Source of the DNA: Hippopus hippopus
Taxonomy: Eukaryota; Mollusca; Bivalvia; Cardiida; Cardiidae
Length of the DNA stretch: 64,000 nt
Reading direction: 5' to 3'
Assembly (NCBI GenBank): GCA_946811185.2
Contig: OX328109.1
Coordinates: 41,400,129-41,464,128, forward strand
The position numbers and the translations under genes were made by a program. Each line of letters starts with the position of its first letter. Within the stretch, counting starts at the first letter, position 1. The notes below the pieces were generated by a model. That model saw nothing but the letters and a program-made list of their open reading frames with translations. It did not search any database and had not been told where the DNA came from. Below, in pieces: positions 58,700-64,000 of the stretch.

Positions 58700-61600
58700 G
58701 GAGGGAGGGAGAGGGAGAGTTCTGTTGCAATACGGAATGAGATAAGTTTCTGATTGGTTTGTATTTCAAGCTCACGACCCCTGGACGACAAACCTGTATA
58801 TTACAGCTGAGCTGCAGTGCTCAACATCAAATGACATAGATGGACCGCATTTTCTTGTACTTACCTCTCCCGTTATTTGCAGGTTTTGTGACAAATCAAT
58901 GTGTTCTAATTCTGGGCTTTCCTTTAATAACGGCTTCACACTAGAGGGAGAATTTAAAAGAAAAGCTGTTACCAAAATTTCTTTTTTTCATAACTCTTTA
59001 TCAAGTGACAGAATTTCAGAGTTTGCCAAATCCAAAGTATTTACATACAACAAAATGAATGTGGGTTTGCCTTTGAAAGGGTACAAAACTCTGGTTACCT
59101 GCATTTGAAGATAAAAAAAAATTATACAGTATAAAAACACAAAGACTGCTCAGCAACTATTCAGAATTTACATTTTAAGACCACCTGATGTAAAAAGACC
59201 ACTTTTCCTTCCTTTTTTTTTCCATGGGCTCTAAAATATGACTTTAACTTGAAAGATATTAGTATGTAAATGTCAGAGATGCTTACCCTTTATTTTCTGT
59301 GATGTGAATGCAGCGGCTAAGTTTGACTTTCTGCAAGACAAAAGTACAAAGATAAAATCTGCAACAGTGAAATCATTTTGTTTTCATTGGCAACTATTGT
59401 TAGACGTCAATAAATCCTAAATAAATCCCTCTAAGCTTGCTTGAACCCTTCACCAAAATAATGCTGGTGTTATTTAAACCCCAAAGAACAAGATTTTGAA
59501 ATCATTGGGGGAAAAAAAGAAAAAATGCCAGCTATCAATATTTTCTCAATGCTGGCTACCAACATTTTCTCCTTTTCAAACAATGTGTTCTACCCTTTCA
59601 AAACAAATCCCATCATTTGAATAATATTTATAATTCATCTGCAAATGCTTAGAATTTGAAATAGTCTTAAATTATGTCATCTGGTAAAGAGTCAGCCATT
59701 CTTCTGTGCTCATCCTTGCAGCTGAGAGCTTACCAAAAAGTATGTGGAAAAAGGAGCACTTGCTTCTAACAAGTAATGGTTCCTTTTTCCACAAAAATTT
59801 CCATGCTGCTGAAAAACCACATTGTCCTTTCCAAAAGATATTCTTTTCTCTACATAATTTGTACATTTTACATTAGCACTGTTATTTTAGTATAAGTCAA
59901 ATTGATTTATTTGGCTGTAACAGAGGTAAGTGAGGGATTGGCCTGTTCCTGGAAGGGATGTTGTTTGTTGAGCCTGTACACTGATAAGTGCACTGACTGT
60001 AGGGACATAACAGAAATACTACTGATACAGGGAGGCTATGGTACAGGGATATAGCGTCAACTTCTGACTCAAGAGTCGAGGTTTAAATCCCATGATGGGT
60101 AGTATCAACCTATGTCACTGCATGAATACTGATAGTTTTCAAGGAGCCAATCACTGAGAATCATTGATCCAAGTTGTAGAGCTTGTATCATAATCGGTAG
60201 AAAATAAACACCAAAGAAACAGATACGATACAAAACTCACCCGTAATCTGGTACATTTTGCAACCAGATTTTTCAGGGAAATATCTGTTATCTTTACACT
60301 AGACACATCCAGCTCCCTCAAACCTGGACAGTAGTTTCCTATAATACAAAATTGACCTTTAAAGCTACTTTCAGTAGTTAAAGCTAGCTTTTGCCACTTT
60401 TTTGCCAGTATAGATCAAGGTCAGATTGCAGACTGATCTGTGATCTAGACTGGCTACTTTGCTGGGACATTTTGGACAAAAACAAATCTGATATTGCCAC
60501 ATAAAACTCTGTACATAACAGGCCACTCTTCCTGTGAGCCTTTTTTTTTTTTAATATCTCATGGACACAATTTGAACAGCCTTGCTTAAGAACCACAAGA
60601 TAATGCTACATAGAGTTTAACTTCCATTAAGTAAGCACCAAAGTGATGCAGTTTGGTGTATTTCTCTCCCTGCAAGTTAAGCAGCGTGCAATATAGTTAG
60701 ATGCTAGATAGGTGATCAGGCCATTGCATGTTACATTTTGAATCAGAGGTGGGATAGTGTAACATGTAACAGCCTACTGAACCATCCAGGCACTAACCAC
60801 CCATGTTGCTTAACTATCATGAAGAGAAATACACCATACCGCTTGGCTGTAAAAGCTAGATCAACAGCAAGGTAGGTTTAAGTGCTTATATATCTAGCCA
60901 CTCATCTGTGACAATTAATCAGGTTGCTTGCTCAATAGTAGGCCACTGCAGAAATTGCATTTAACACCAAACAAACATGTTATACCTGGAAGAGCTATAA
61001 AAAAATCTGTTGAGTTCTCACCTATAACATCCATGCTGAAATCTGTTAACATCCCCGGTGAGCCTGACAGGTCAAGGGACTCTAGATACGGACCACACCT
61101 TTGTAATGACGAGTTAAGATTCTTGTCGGTCAAACCTGCAAATATCATACATAATGTCCATTAATAATGAAAATTGATTGAATAGTGTTTTATGCCGCTT
61201 TCAAAATTATTTCAGTTATATCACAGAGACAGCTCACATATTCATGCATTTCCTAGGTTTCACCTGTACTAGACTAGGGCTCTAAAGTGTCTTGCCAAAG
61301 AACACTCCCAAGAAAAGCCCAGTGCATCAAGTGAGGCTCAAACCTGGGACCTCCAGGTTACAAGTCCTGAACTTTACCACTGAGCCACACAGGACCCCAA
61401 TGTCTTTTTAACTCTTTACCACACAATCCCGACTTTTAACGACCCTGAAAAAGAGGCCTTTTGAAAACATTGTGGGAAAAGGAGAAAATGCTGGTAACCA
61501 GCATTTTCTCCTTTTCCCACAATGTTTTCTACTCTTCCCAAAACAAATTTTAATTTTGTAGTCACATTTATTTTGTCGTCTGCAAATGCTTTCAATTTGG

Positions 61601-63655
61601 ACCGGTCTAAAATTTTCTTGTGTGGTAAAAGGTTAAATCCCTGCACCAAATAATTCTGCATTTTAAGAACCCTGGGGAAGAAGGTTTTCGAAAACATTTT
61701 GATGCAAAAGAGAAAATGGTGGTAACCAGCATTTTCTCCTTTTCCCATAATGTTTTCTTCCTTGTTAAAGACCAGTTCAATTACTTAAGACACATTAAGG
61801 TATTTGTCTGCAATGTTTTCAATATTGACTAGAGAAAATTTTGTTATCTGGCAAAGAGTTCAGAAACTCAAACAAACTCATGTTTATCTATTAATGAGTC
61901 AATTTTACTTTCTTTTTGCAATATATCCCTTTCCTACCATGTTTTCACATCATTATCTAATGCTGGAGCATATTGCATATACAGTATACAATGAATAGTA
62001 ATAAGTATATAATTTAACAAGTTCAAGATTTATTTGAAAGAAATGTGTCACTAATAAGTGACTGATGCCCCTGATTGAAAGTAGAACTTTACAGGCAGGA
62101 ATTAAACACAACATCTCCCCAACATTCCATTACCTGTGACCTACAAACATGGTTCTTGTGCTTGAAAAAGAGTGTCTGTGGTTAACATTTCTGCAAAGCA
62201 ATACTGAAATTCTTTCAGAATTCAAAATGTTACAGGCCTGACATGAACACTGCCCAAAAATAACACATTTCACCTTGCCATGACTTTTACTTTTGACCTA
62301 TGAACCTGACTCTTACTCATCAGTCATTGTTTCCATGTGGTTAGCATTTGTGCAAAGTTTTTTTTTTTAAATAAGTAATAAAGAAAGAATTTATGGCCCA
62401 GACACAAATGTCATTGACAGACAGACAGACTGAGGGACAGACAAACATGGTTCTTGAATGCCACATATCATCTTTATGTGACTGACAATTATGCTGAGTT
62501 GTACTGAAATTCTTTCATAACCGTAAAAAAGTTACAGGCCAGACACTAACACAACCCCTCAATTTTTCCGTTTTTTTTTCAACACATTTGACCTTCCTTT
62601 GCCCTTAACCTATGGACAAGATTCTTACACACCACAATTGCTTTTATGTGCTTGACATTTCTGCACAGTTATGCTGAAATTCAGTTATACTAAGAAAAGT
62701 TACAGGTTGTACATGAAAATAGCTCCAAAAATTTCCCTTTCTGACATATTTGACCTTACCGTTAACTTGACCTTTGATCCACAGACATGGTTCTTGCATG
62801 CAACACATTGTTTTTATGTGGATGAAAATTCTGCAAAGTTATTTTCATAAATAAAAATGTTATAAGCTGGACACAAACCCTACCCCCACATTGAACCATA
62901 CGTCACCTTGAACTTTGACCGACAGACATGGTTCTTTGACGCAACACATCATCCTTATGTGGTTGATGAGTCTGCTCTGTTACACTGACATTCATTTATA
63001 TTTTGAAAAATGTGACAGGCCAGACACAAATTTAAACCCACAAATTTACCTTTTTAAAAGCATTAAATTTGGACCTTTCTGTGACCTTGATCTTTGACCT
63101 ACTGACATGACACCTGCTCATGACAGCATTACCTTGAAGTTAACATTTGCACAAAGTTATTTTGAAATTAAATCCCAGGAAAACTAGAGCTGTCACTGAA
63201 TGTGACTTAATACCCCCGCCAGCGCTTTGACAGAAACAGGCAATTATTTGTACACAGACGGACAAATGGTCGGACACACGGACGGACGAACGGACAGACA
63301 AGCTGATTCCAGTATACCCCCGAAAACATTCATTTTGCGGAGATATAAAAAGTTATGGCCCTGACATGAAAAAGTCACAGACTGACAGACAGGTGGATGG
63401 ACAGACAAAACGGACAGACCAAACAGAAACTATAAAAAGCAGAGGAAATATTATGTTCTAGAATATCTTACCACCAAATCTTTTGAAGAAATTGTGAAAA
63501 CTAAGTGACTTCAGAGAAATCCACGTATCTTGAACCACCCTCCTCCATCGCTGACATACTCTTTCTATAGCTACGCGTTCTTTGAAAGTCAGCATTGAGA
63601 ATATGTGTATCAAAACATCGTCAAACAGTTCATTGATATGGGTACCACTGGCCAT
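41054..63655 (-). CDS. F-box/leucine-rich-repeat protein, 16 exons, 490 aa
   Basis: Exons, 5' to 3': 63655-63472, 61135-61022, 60338-60241, 59330-59287, 58940-58865, 57670-57614, 56340-56230, 55504-55456, 54291-54248, 52868-52789, 51121-51010, 48517-48433, 48021-47881, 46864-46757, 43290-43240, 41172-41054. They sum to 1473 nt (491 codons with TAA). All introns are GT-AG and every phase matches. Residues 9-45 are an F-box (ELFDDVLIHIFSMLTFKERV, then VCQRWRRV), which in known proteins binds Skp1. Residues 62 to about 410 hold some eleven leucine-rich repeats of the LxxLxLSxCxxIT type, the usual substrate-binding surface of FBXL proteins. Residues 435-490 are strongly acidic. The likely role is substrate receptor of an SCF (Skp1-Cullin-F-box) ubiquitin ligase; the substrate is unknown. 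The ATG follows a splice acceptor directly, so the protein may start further upstream, outside the window. The family is certain; the orthologue is not. Confidence 0.9.
41200..41400 (-). mobile_element. MITE family B, diverged copy
   Basis: CACCCTTTGCCAATTTATTC, then GGGATACCAGCATTTCCTTC and TTTTGTTGTTCATTTAAGG. Confidence 0.6.
41401..41526. repeat. Near-perfect 126-bp hairpin in intron 15
   Basis: Arms 41401-41461 and 41465-41526 are reverse complements apart from one base in an A/T run (12 A against 13 T), with a 3-nt loop. The outer arm starts AGGAATGAAGAGAAC; the inner end is CCCTAATCAC. A weaker relative (TTTTTTTCATGGAGCTATGA) lies at about 41985-42015. Confidence 0.9.
41530..42225. other. 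Intronic, mostly unassigned
   Basis: Apart from the weak relative of the 41.4-kb hairpin, I recognise nothing in this part of intron 15. Confidence 0.4.
42230..42430 (-). mobile_element. tRNA-derived SINE, tail lost
   Basis: Reverse copy: AATGCTTTCCTG, CATTGAAGCAATGTTTAGCA, CAATCCTGAGAACGAATTTG, and the head ACTGACTGAGCTAATAAGC. Confidence 0.7.
42740..43225. mobile_element. Two family B copies in opposite orientation
   Basis: Plus copy at 42740-42975 (AATCCTTTACCAAACAATCC). Minus copy at 43000-43225 (CCCTTTACCAAACAACAAAA), with palindrome 43110-43165. The second ends 15 bp from exon 15. Confidence 0.85.
43240..43290 (-). CDS. F-box gene exon 15 (51 nt)
   Basis: Residues 435-451: VDDDSEEEYAPHQPVS. 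It is 51 nt and phase 1 at both ends, so it could be skipped without a frameshift. Confidence 0.8.
43670..43950 (-). mobile_element. tRNA-derived SINE, diverged
   Basis: Reverse copy: GTATGGTGTTAAACACATTT, AAGCCACTAACTGCTTCCCC and GAGAGAGGAATGAATCCTAT. Confidence 0.7.
43988..44252. mobile_element. Helitron/pearl 3' end followed by a family B MITE
   Basis: CAAGAGGGCCATGATGGCCC with TGTATCGCTCCACTGG (43988-44028, minus) is the terminal hairpin of the pearl-like elements. A family B copy follows at 44030-44252. Confidence 0.75.
44471..45500 (-). mobile_element. Helitron/pearl-like element
   Basis: The 3' hairpin (CAAGAGGGCCATGATGGCCC) is at the left edge. Core repeats share AAGATTTTTAAAGATTTCCT and CATAATTTGAAGTATTTTGG at roughly 165-180 bp spacing. 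The far end has an ACGGACGG/ACAG microsatellite at 45432-45465 and GGTGATCGATCACAATAGC. Confidence 0.75.
45510..45855 (-). mobile_element. Pearl-like element, short copy
   Basis: Single-core relative of the 11608-12898 element, reversed. It ends at GACATAAGCCCGCTGGCCTT and the 5' motif CAGTGGAGCTAAAAA. Confidence 0.7.
45945..46150 (-). mobile_element. MITE family B, degenerate copy
   Basis: GGAGGATAACTCTTCTTTTG, AAAATTGTGGGAAAAGCAAA and TTGGTATTATGTGGTAAAGG. Confidence 0.5.
46285..46745. repeat. Head-to-head tandem array of AAAGCTTTGTG units
   Basis: The left half repeats AAAAAGCTTTGTGTGA followed by AACAGATATCTC about every 40 bp. From about 46545 the same unit runs in the opposite sense (AGATATCTGTTTACCTCACA). 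Ends 12 bp before exon 14. Confidence 0.8.
46757..46864 (-). CDS. F-box gene exon 14
   Basis: Residues 399-434: TSVDWIGEDIDWVSGFSHLK and on, the C-terminal cap after the repeats. Donor CAAG|GTAAGT. Confidence 0.85.
46912..47170 (+). mobile_element. MITE family B copy and partial copy
   Basis: AACCCTTTACCACATGAACC to GTCTGGTAAAGGGTTAA (47085), then a loose core (GTGGGAAAAGGAGAAAACGC) to 47170. Confidence 0.75.
47171..47860. other. Intronic, unassigned
   Basis: A-rich runs at 47440-47470; otherwise nothing recognised. Confidence 0.35.
47881..48021 (-). CDS. F-box gene exon 13
   Basis: Residues 352-398: SPHLEYLDLSECFNITNQIF and the strand of a final repeat, VELYLG. Donor GGAG|GTAAGT. Confidence 0.9.
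48035..48430 (-). mobile_element. Two diverged family B copies
   Basis: Right-end motifs TTGTTTGGTAATGGGTTAA (48250) and GGATTGTATGGTAAGAGTTA (48425) mark the ends. Palindromes are partly lost. Confidence 0.65.
48433..48517 (-). CDS. F-box gene exon 12
   Basis: Residues 324-351: IEDALVKIAEGGNFRKLITR, then ASPYLTNQ, a repeat of weak consensus. Confidence 0.85.
48525..49862 (-). mobile_element. Pearl-like element with about 153-bp core repeats
   Basis: Begins ACTAGAACTGTCACAAAAGT. About eight cores share AAGTTATGCCCC and AGAGTTATGGTTCTTG. It ends with ACAGACGGACGGACAAGG and the hairpin CCCCCCAAACTTCGTTTGTG. A shorter copy with the same ends lies at 63188-63350. Confidence 0.75.
49868..50122 (+). 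mobile_element. MITE family C copy with both ends
   Basis: ATGAGCCATGCTCTGTGACA and CCAGAGCATGGCTCATAT are mutual complements. Hairpin at 49915-49962. Confidence 0.85.
50130..50300 (+). mobile_element. MITE family B, degenerate
   Basis: AGGACAAAATGTTGGTGACC and TTTTATGTGGTAAAGAGTTAA. Confidence 0.55.
50670..50937 (+). mobile_element. tRNA-derived SINE, head truncated
   Basis: Well-conserved copy: B box GGGTTCGATCCCC at 50678-50690, then GGATTGATGATAGTCATTGC, GAAAGCAGCCAGTGGCTTGG, AAGCATGGATAGGTGCATTG, GTTAAACACC and an ATCAATCAATC tail. Confidence 0.85.
51010..51121 (-). CDS. F-box gene exon 11
   Basis: Residues 286-323: YLDVSGCIQITEEGMGSLV and on. I chose the donor AGA|GTGAGA because the nearer CTAG|GTGCAA would put exon 12 out of frame and into a stop. 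Confidence 0.8.
51240..52560 (-). mobile_element. Helitron/pearl-like element
   Basis: 3' hairpin ACAAGAGGCCCATGATGGCC at the left. Core repeats share GACCTAGTTTTTGACC and CAAACATTCTGACCAA. The 5' side ends near TAAGCTGGCTAGCAGAGCTTAA. Confidence 0.7.
52789..52868 (-). CDS. F-box gene exon 10
   Basis: Residues 260-285: EQADFSHNVEFCDKCLKVLA, then KNCPNL. Donor TTAG|GTATGT. Confidence 0.9.
53185..54130 (+). mobile_element. MITE family B copy split by a 715-bp element
   Basis: Left part 53185-53339 (AACCCTTTACCAAACAATCC, palindrome 53250-53300). Right part 54061-54130 (CATGATGGTAAAGAGTTAA). Confidence 0.85.
53340..54054. mobile_element. 715-bp non-autonomous DNA transposon
   Basis: Terminal inverted repeats CAGGGTTTTCC / GGAAAACCCTG lie inside the duplicated hexamer TGAGTC (53334-53339, 54055-54060). 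No ORF of note. The CAGGG termini recall hAT elements, but those make 8-bp duplications, so the superfamily is open. Confidence 0.75.
54248..54291 (-). CDS. F-box gene exon 9 (44 nt)
   Basis: Residues 245-259: PFKAFTGEIQLNKL after a split Glu codon. Donor CTG|GTGAGT. Confidence 0.85.
54335..54722 (+). mobile_element. MITE family B copy split by a short SINE
   Basis: Left part 54335-54447 (CTCTTTACCAAACAATCC). Right part from about 54593 (CACACATTGTTTTGCCTTTC). Confidence 0.75.
54448..54592 (+). mobile_element. Internally deleted SINE inside a MITE
   Basis: Head AGCCCCAGTAGCACAG joins directly to GAAAACTCCAGGAAAGCATA, so the middle of the body is missing. The CTTTTCCCAC flank is nearly repeated after the CAATCAA tail. 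Confidence 0.7.
54745..55240 (+). mobile_element. Two degenerate family B copies
   Basis: AACCCTTTACCACACAATCC at 54743 with core GGTAACCAGCATTTTCTCC at 54860. A second core lies at 55082-55140. Confidence 0.6.
55456..55504 (-). CDS. F-box gene exon 8 (49 nt)
   Basis: Residues 229-244: NFKALRTLNICSTSLS. Acceptor TTTGCTTTCAG, donor CAG|GTAAAC. Confidence 0.85.
55535..55575 (-). mobile_element. Helitron/pearl 3' hairpin remnant
   Basis: ACAAGACAGCCATGATGGTT with TGTATTGCTCCACTG. No core follows clearly. Confidence 0.5.
55850..56200 (-). mobile_element. Family B copy plus partial copy
   Basis: TTAACTCTTCACCAAACTAC to GGGGATTGTGTGGTAAACGG, palindrome 55960-56015. The partial copy at 56105-56200 retains the right end. 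Confidence 0.8.
56230..56340 (-). CDS. F-box gene exon 7
   Basis: Residues 192-228: CPALEELNLSECRGITWEGL, a textbook cysteine-containing repeat. Phase 0 at both ends. Confidence 0.9.
56630..56745. repeat. GGA/GAAA purine-rich microsatellite
   Basis: GGAGGAGGA, then irregular GGAGAAAA units. Confidence 0.85.
56775..56825 (+). repeat. tRNA-like relic
   Basis: TGGCCTAGTGGTTAAGACAT resembles a tRNA A-box region; the B box (GAGTTCAATAATT) is degenerate. Confidence 0.35.
56830..57055 (+). mobile_element. MITE family B copy
   Basis: AACCCTTTACCAAATAATGC to TTGTTTGGTAAAGAGTTAA. Near-perfect palindrome at 56890-56945. Confidence 0.9.
57371..57425 (-). mobile_element. SINE tail fragment
   Basis: GTATGGTGTTTAACGCCGTT and AACATTATTTCAGTTATATC match the 3' part of the SINE, embedded in family B scraps. 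Confidence 0.65.
57614..57670 (-). CDS. F-box gene exon 6 (57 nt)
   Basis: Residues 173-191: PSLKSVILSKCVK, a repeat continued in exon 7. Donor AAG|GTAAGC. Confidence 0.85.
57820..58105 (+). mobile_element. tRNA-derived SINE
   Basis: Head TGTAGCGCAATCCATAGCAT, B-box remnant CAAGTTCAAATACCC, and body GGATTGATGATAGTCATTGC through TATAACTGACATTATGTTGA. Confidence 0.8.
58130..58340 (+). mobile_element. MITE family B reference copy with TTAA at both ends
   Basis: TTAA (58130-58133), then CCCTTTACCAAACAATCC. It closes with GTTTGGGAAAGGG, then TTAA (58337-58340). The internal palindrome is partly deleted. Best view of the family termini. Confidence 0.9.
58601..58815 (-). mobile_element. SINE relic with a (GA)n expansion
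   Basis: SINE tail-side motif ATCTCAGTCATTTCAGGGTG, a GA array at 58657-58720, then head-side TACAGCTGAGCTGCAGTGC. Confidence 0.6.
58865..58940 (-). CDS. F-box gene exon 5
   Basis: Residues 147-172: PELEHIDLSQNLQITGE. Acceptor TCTCCCTCTAG, donor GAG|GTAAGT. Confidence 0.9.
59287..59330 (-). CDS. F-box gene exon 4 (44 nt)
   Basis: Residues 133-146 (KVKLSRCIHITENK), completing a repeat begun in exon 3. Acceptor TGTCTTGCAG, donor GG|GTAAGC. Confidence 0.85.
59445..59695 (+). mobile_element. MITE family B copy with duplicated core
   Basis: ACCCTTCACCAAAATAATGC. Two successive TGCTGGCTACCAACATTTTC-like cores. Right end TCATCTGGTAAAGAGTCA. Confidence 0.7.
60241..60338 (-). CDS. F-box gene exon 3
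   Basis: Residues 100-132: CPGLRELDVSSVKITDISLK, then a repeat start CTRLR. Donor CGG|GTGAGT, phase 0. Confidence 0.9.
60390..60480. mobile_element. Family A core, degenerate
   Basis: CCAGTATAGATCAAGGTCAG and CTGATCTGTGATCTAGACTG, inside intron 2 of the F-box gene. Confidence 0.5.
60481..60925. other. Intronic, unassigned
   Basis: Nothing recognised between exons 2 and 3 beyond the family A scrap. Confidence 0.35.
61022..61135 (-). CDS. F-box gene exon 2
   Basis: Residues 62-99. First repeat: LESLDLSGSPGMLTD. Phase 1 at both ends. Confidence 0.9.
61160..61395 (-). mobile_element. SINE of a second body type
   Basis: Tail side as in the main SINE (AATAGTGTTTTATGCCGCTT, TTATTTCAGTTATATCAC), but the body is different (GCTCTAAAGTGTCTTGCCAA). 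The tRNA-like head is reversed (GGCTCAAACCTGGGACC, TTACCACTGAGCCAC). Confidence 0.7.
61412..61862 (+). mobile_element. Two tandem family B copies
   Basis: Copy 1 at 61412-61636 has a perfect core palindrome (61470-61520). Copy 2 runs from 61634 to 61862. Confidence 0.85.
62040..63187. repeat. About 150-bp tandem repeat array (pearl-like core)
   Basis: Recurrent GACATGGTTCTTG, TTCTGCAAAGTTAT and GTTACAGGCCAGACAC at 62150-63010, five to seven units. An ACAGACAGACTGAGGG microsatellite lies at 62417-62440. Confidence 0.75.
63188..63350 (-). mobile_element. Short pearl-like element
   Basis: ACTAGAGCTGTCACTGAATG, then ACGGACGG-type repeats and a terminal hairpin CCCCCGAAAACATTCATTTTG before ATATAAAA. 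Same ends as 48525-49862, without the core array. Confidence 0.65.
63472..63655 (-). CDS. F-box gene exon 1 (first in window)
   Basis: Residues 1-61, containing the whole F-box. The donor is GGTG|GTAAGA. The ATG lies immediately 3' of TTTTTAAACAG, a plausible acceptor. Confidence 0.9.
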
Positions 63656-63714
63656 CTGTTTAAAAAGATAAAATACTAAACCTCAACAAAAAGAGCTCAG
63701 TGTTTCTCCAAGAT

Positions 63715-63895
63715 GAAGATAGGTTCTGAAAACATCATGGGAAAAGGAGAAAAAAGCCAGTAACAATCATATCTGTCCATAATCCATCTTGTTTTCTACC
63801 CCTCCAAAGACAAACCCCATTACTTCAGACACAATCAATTTGTCATGAGCAAATACTTTGAATTAGGACAAGTCTATAACTGTCGTCTGGTAAAG
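63715..63895 (+). mobile_element. MITE family B, degenerate copy
   Basis: GAAAACATCATGGGAAAAGG, TTGTTTTCTACCCCTCCAAA and CTGTCGTCTGGTAAAGCAT. Lies upstream of the first exon seen. Confidence 0.7.
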
Positions 63896-63981
63896 CATAA
63901 GAGGGTCATATAACAAGACAAGACACATAGAAGCCATTTATTCCCTGCAGCCCACACTGATAACTTTACCTTTTAACCGAC

Positions 63982-64000
63982 CGGCCGGGTAGCTCAGTGG
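63982..64000 (+). repeat. Start of a tRNA-like sequence cut by the window edge
   Basis: GGCCGGGTAGCTCAGTGG has a good A-box pattern. It is likely a SINE head, given the others in the window; a real tRNA cannot be excluded. Confidence 0.4.

Overview
The window looks like nuclear DNA of a bivalve mollusc, probably a clam. It is AT-rich, has intron-split genes with GT-AG junctions, and is packed with short non-autonomous transposons. These include tRNA-derived SINEs with CAAT/ATCA-type tails, and Helitron/pearl-like elements built of about 150-165 bp core repeats with ACGG-type microsatellites. The organism assignment is inferred from repeat types and gene structure; nothing in the window names a species.

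Two protein-coding genes can be supported. (1) On the minus strand, 41054-63655, sixteen exons join in one frame with matching phases at all fifteen introns. They encode a 490-residue F-box protein with about eleven leucine-rich repeats and a very acidic C-terminal tail, a probable substrate receptor of an SCF ubiquitin ligase. The ATG follows a splice acceptor directly, so an upstream exon (5' UTR or more protein) should lie beyond the right edge. (2) On the plus strand, a large terminal exon, 31834-33433, encodes at least 518 residues of a low-complexity, probably nuclear protein with a PLDLT motif, a tyrosine-rich segment and two basic clusters. I cannot assign it to a family. An 85-nt exon-like segment at 30851-30935 lies upstream, but its phase does not fit.

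Layout. 1-30 kb: no supportable gene; microsatellites, minisatellites, SINEs, pearl/Helitron-like elements and four recurrent palindromic MITE families. I call these A (TTAA target, core GATCAAGATCAGACTGCAC), B (TTAA target, core GGAAAAGGAGAAAATGCTGG), C (ends GAGCCATGCTCTG, GC-rich hairpin) and D (two GC-rich hairpins, ends GGCCTGCAACACG). 29.9-30.4 kb: a 490-bp element with perfect 117-bp terminal inverted repeats and fifteen ACGTGCGCACGT-like palindromes, just upstream of the plus-strand gene. 31.8-33.4 kb: that gene. 34-40 kb: repeats. 40.1-41.1 kb: a 31-bp minisatellite that runs into the stop codon of the F-box gene. 41-63.7 kb: the F-box gene, whose introns hold the same repeat families plus a 126-bp near-perfect hairpin. 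The right edge begins another tRNA-like (probably SINE) head.

The two genes are on opposite strands, with 3' ends facing each other about 7.6 kb apart; nothing suggests a shared pathway. Repeat edges are approximate (about 5-20 bp) unless target duplications are given.
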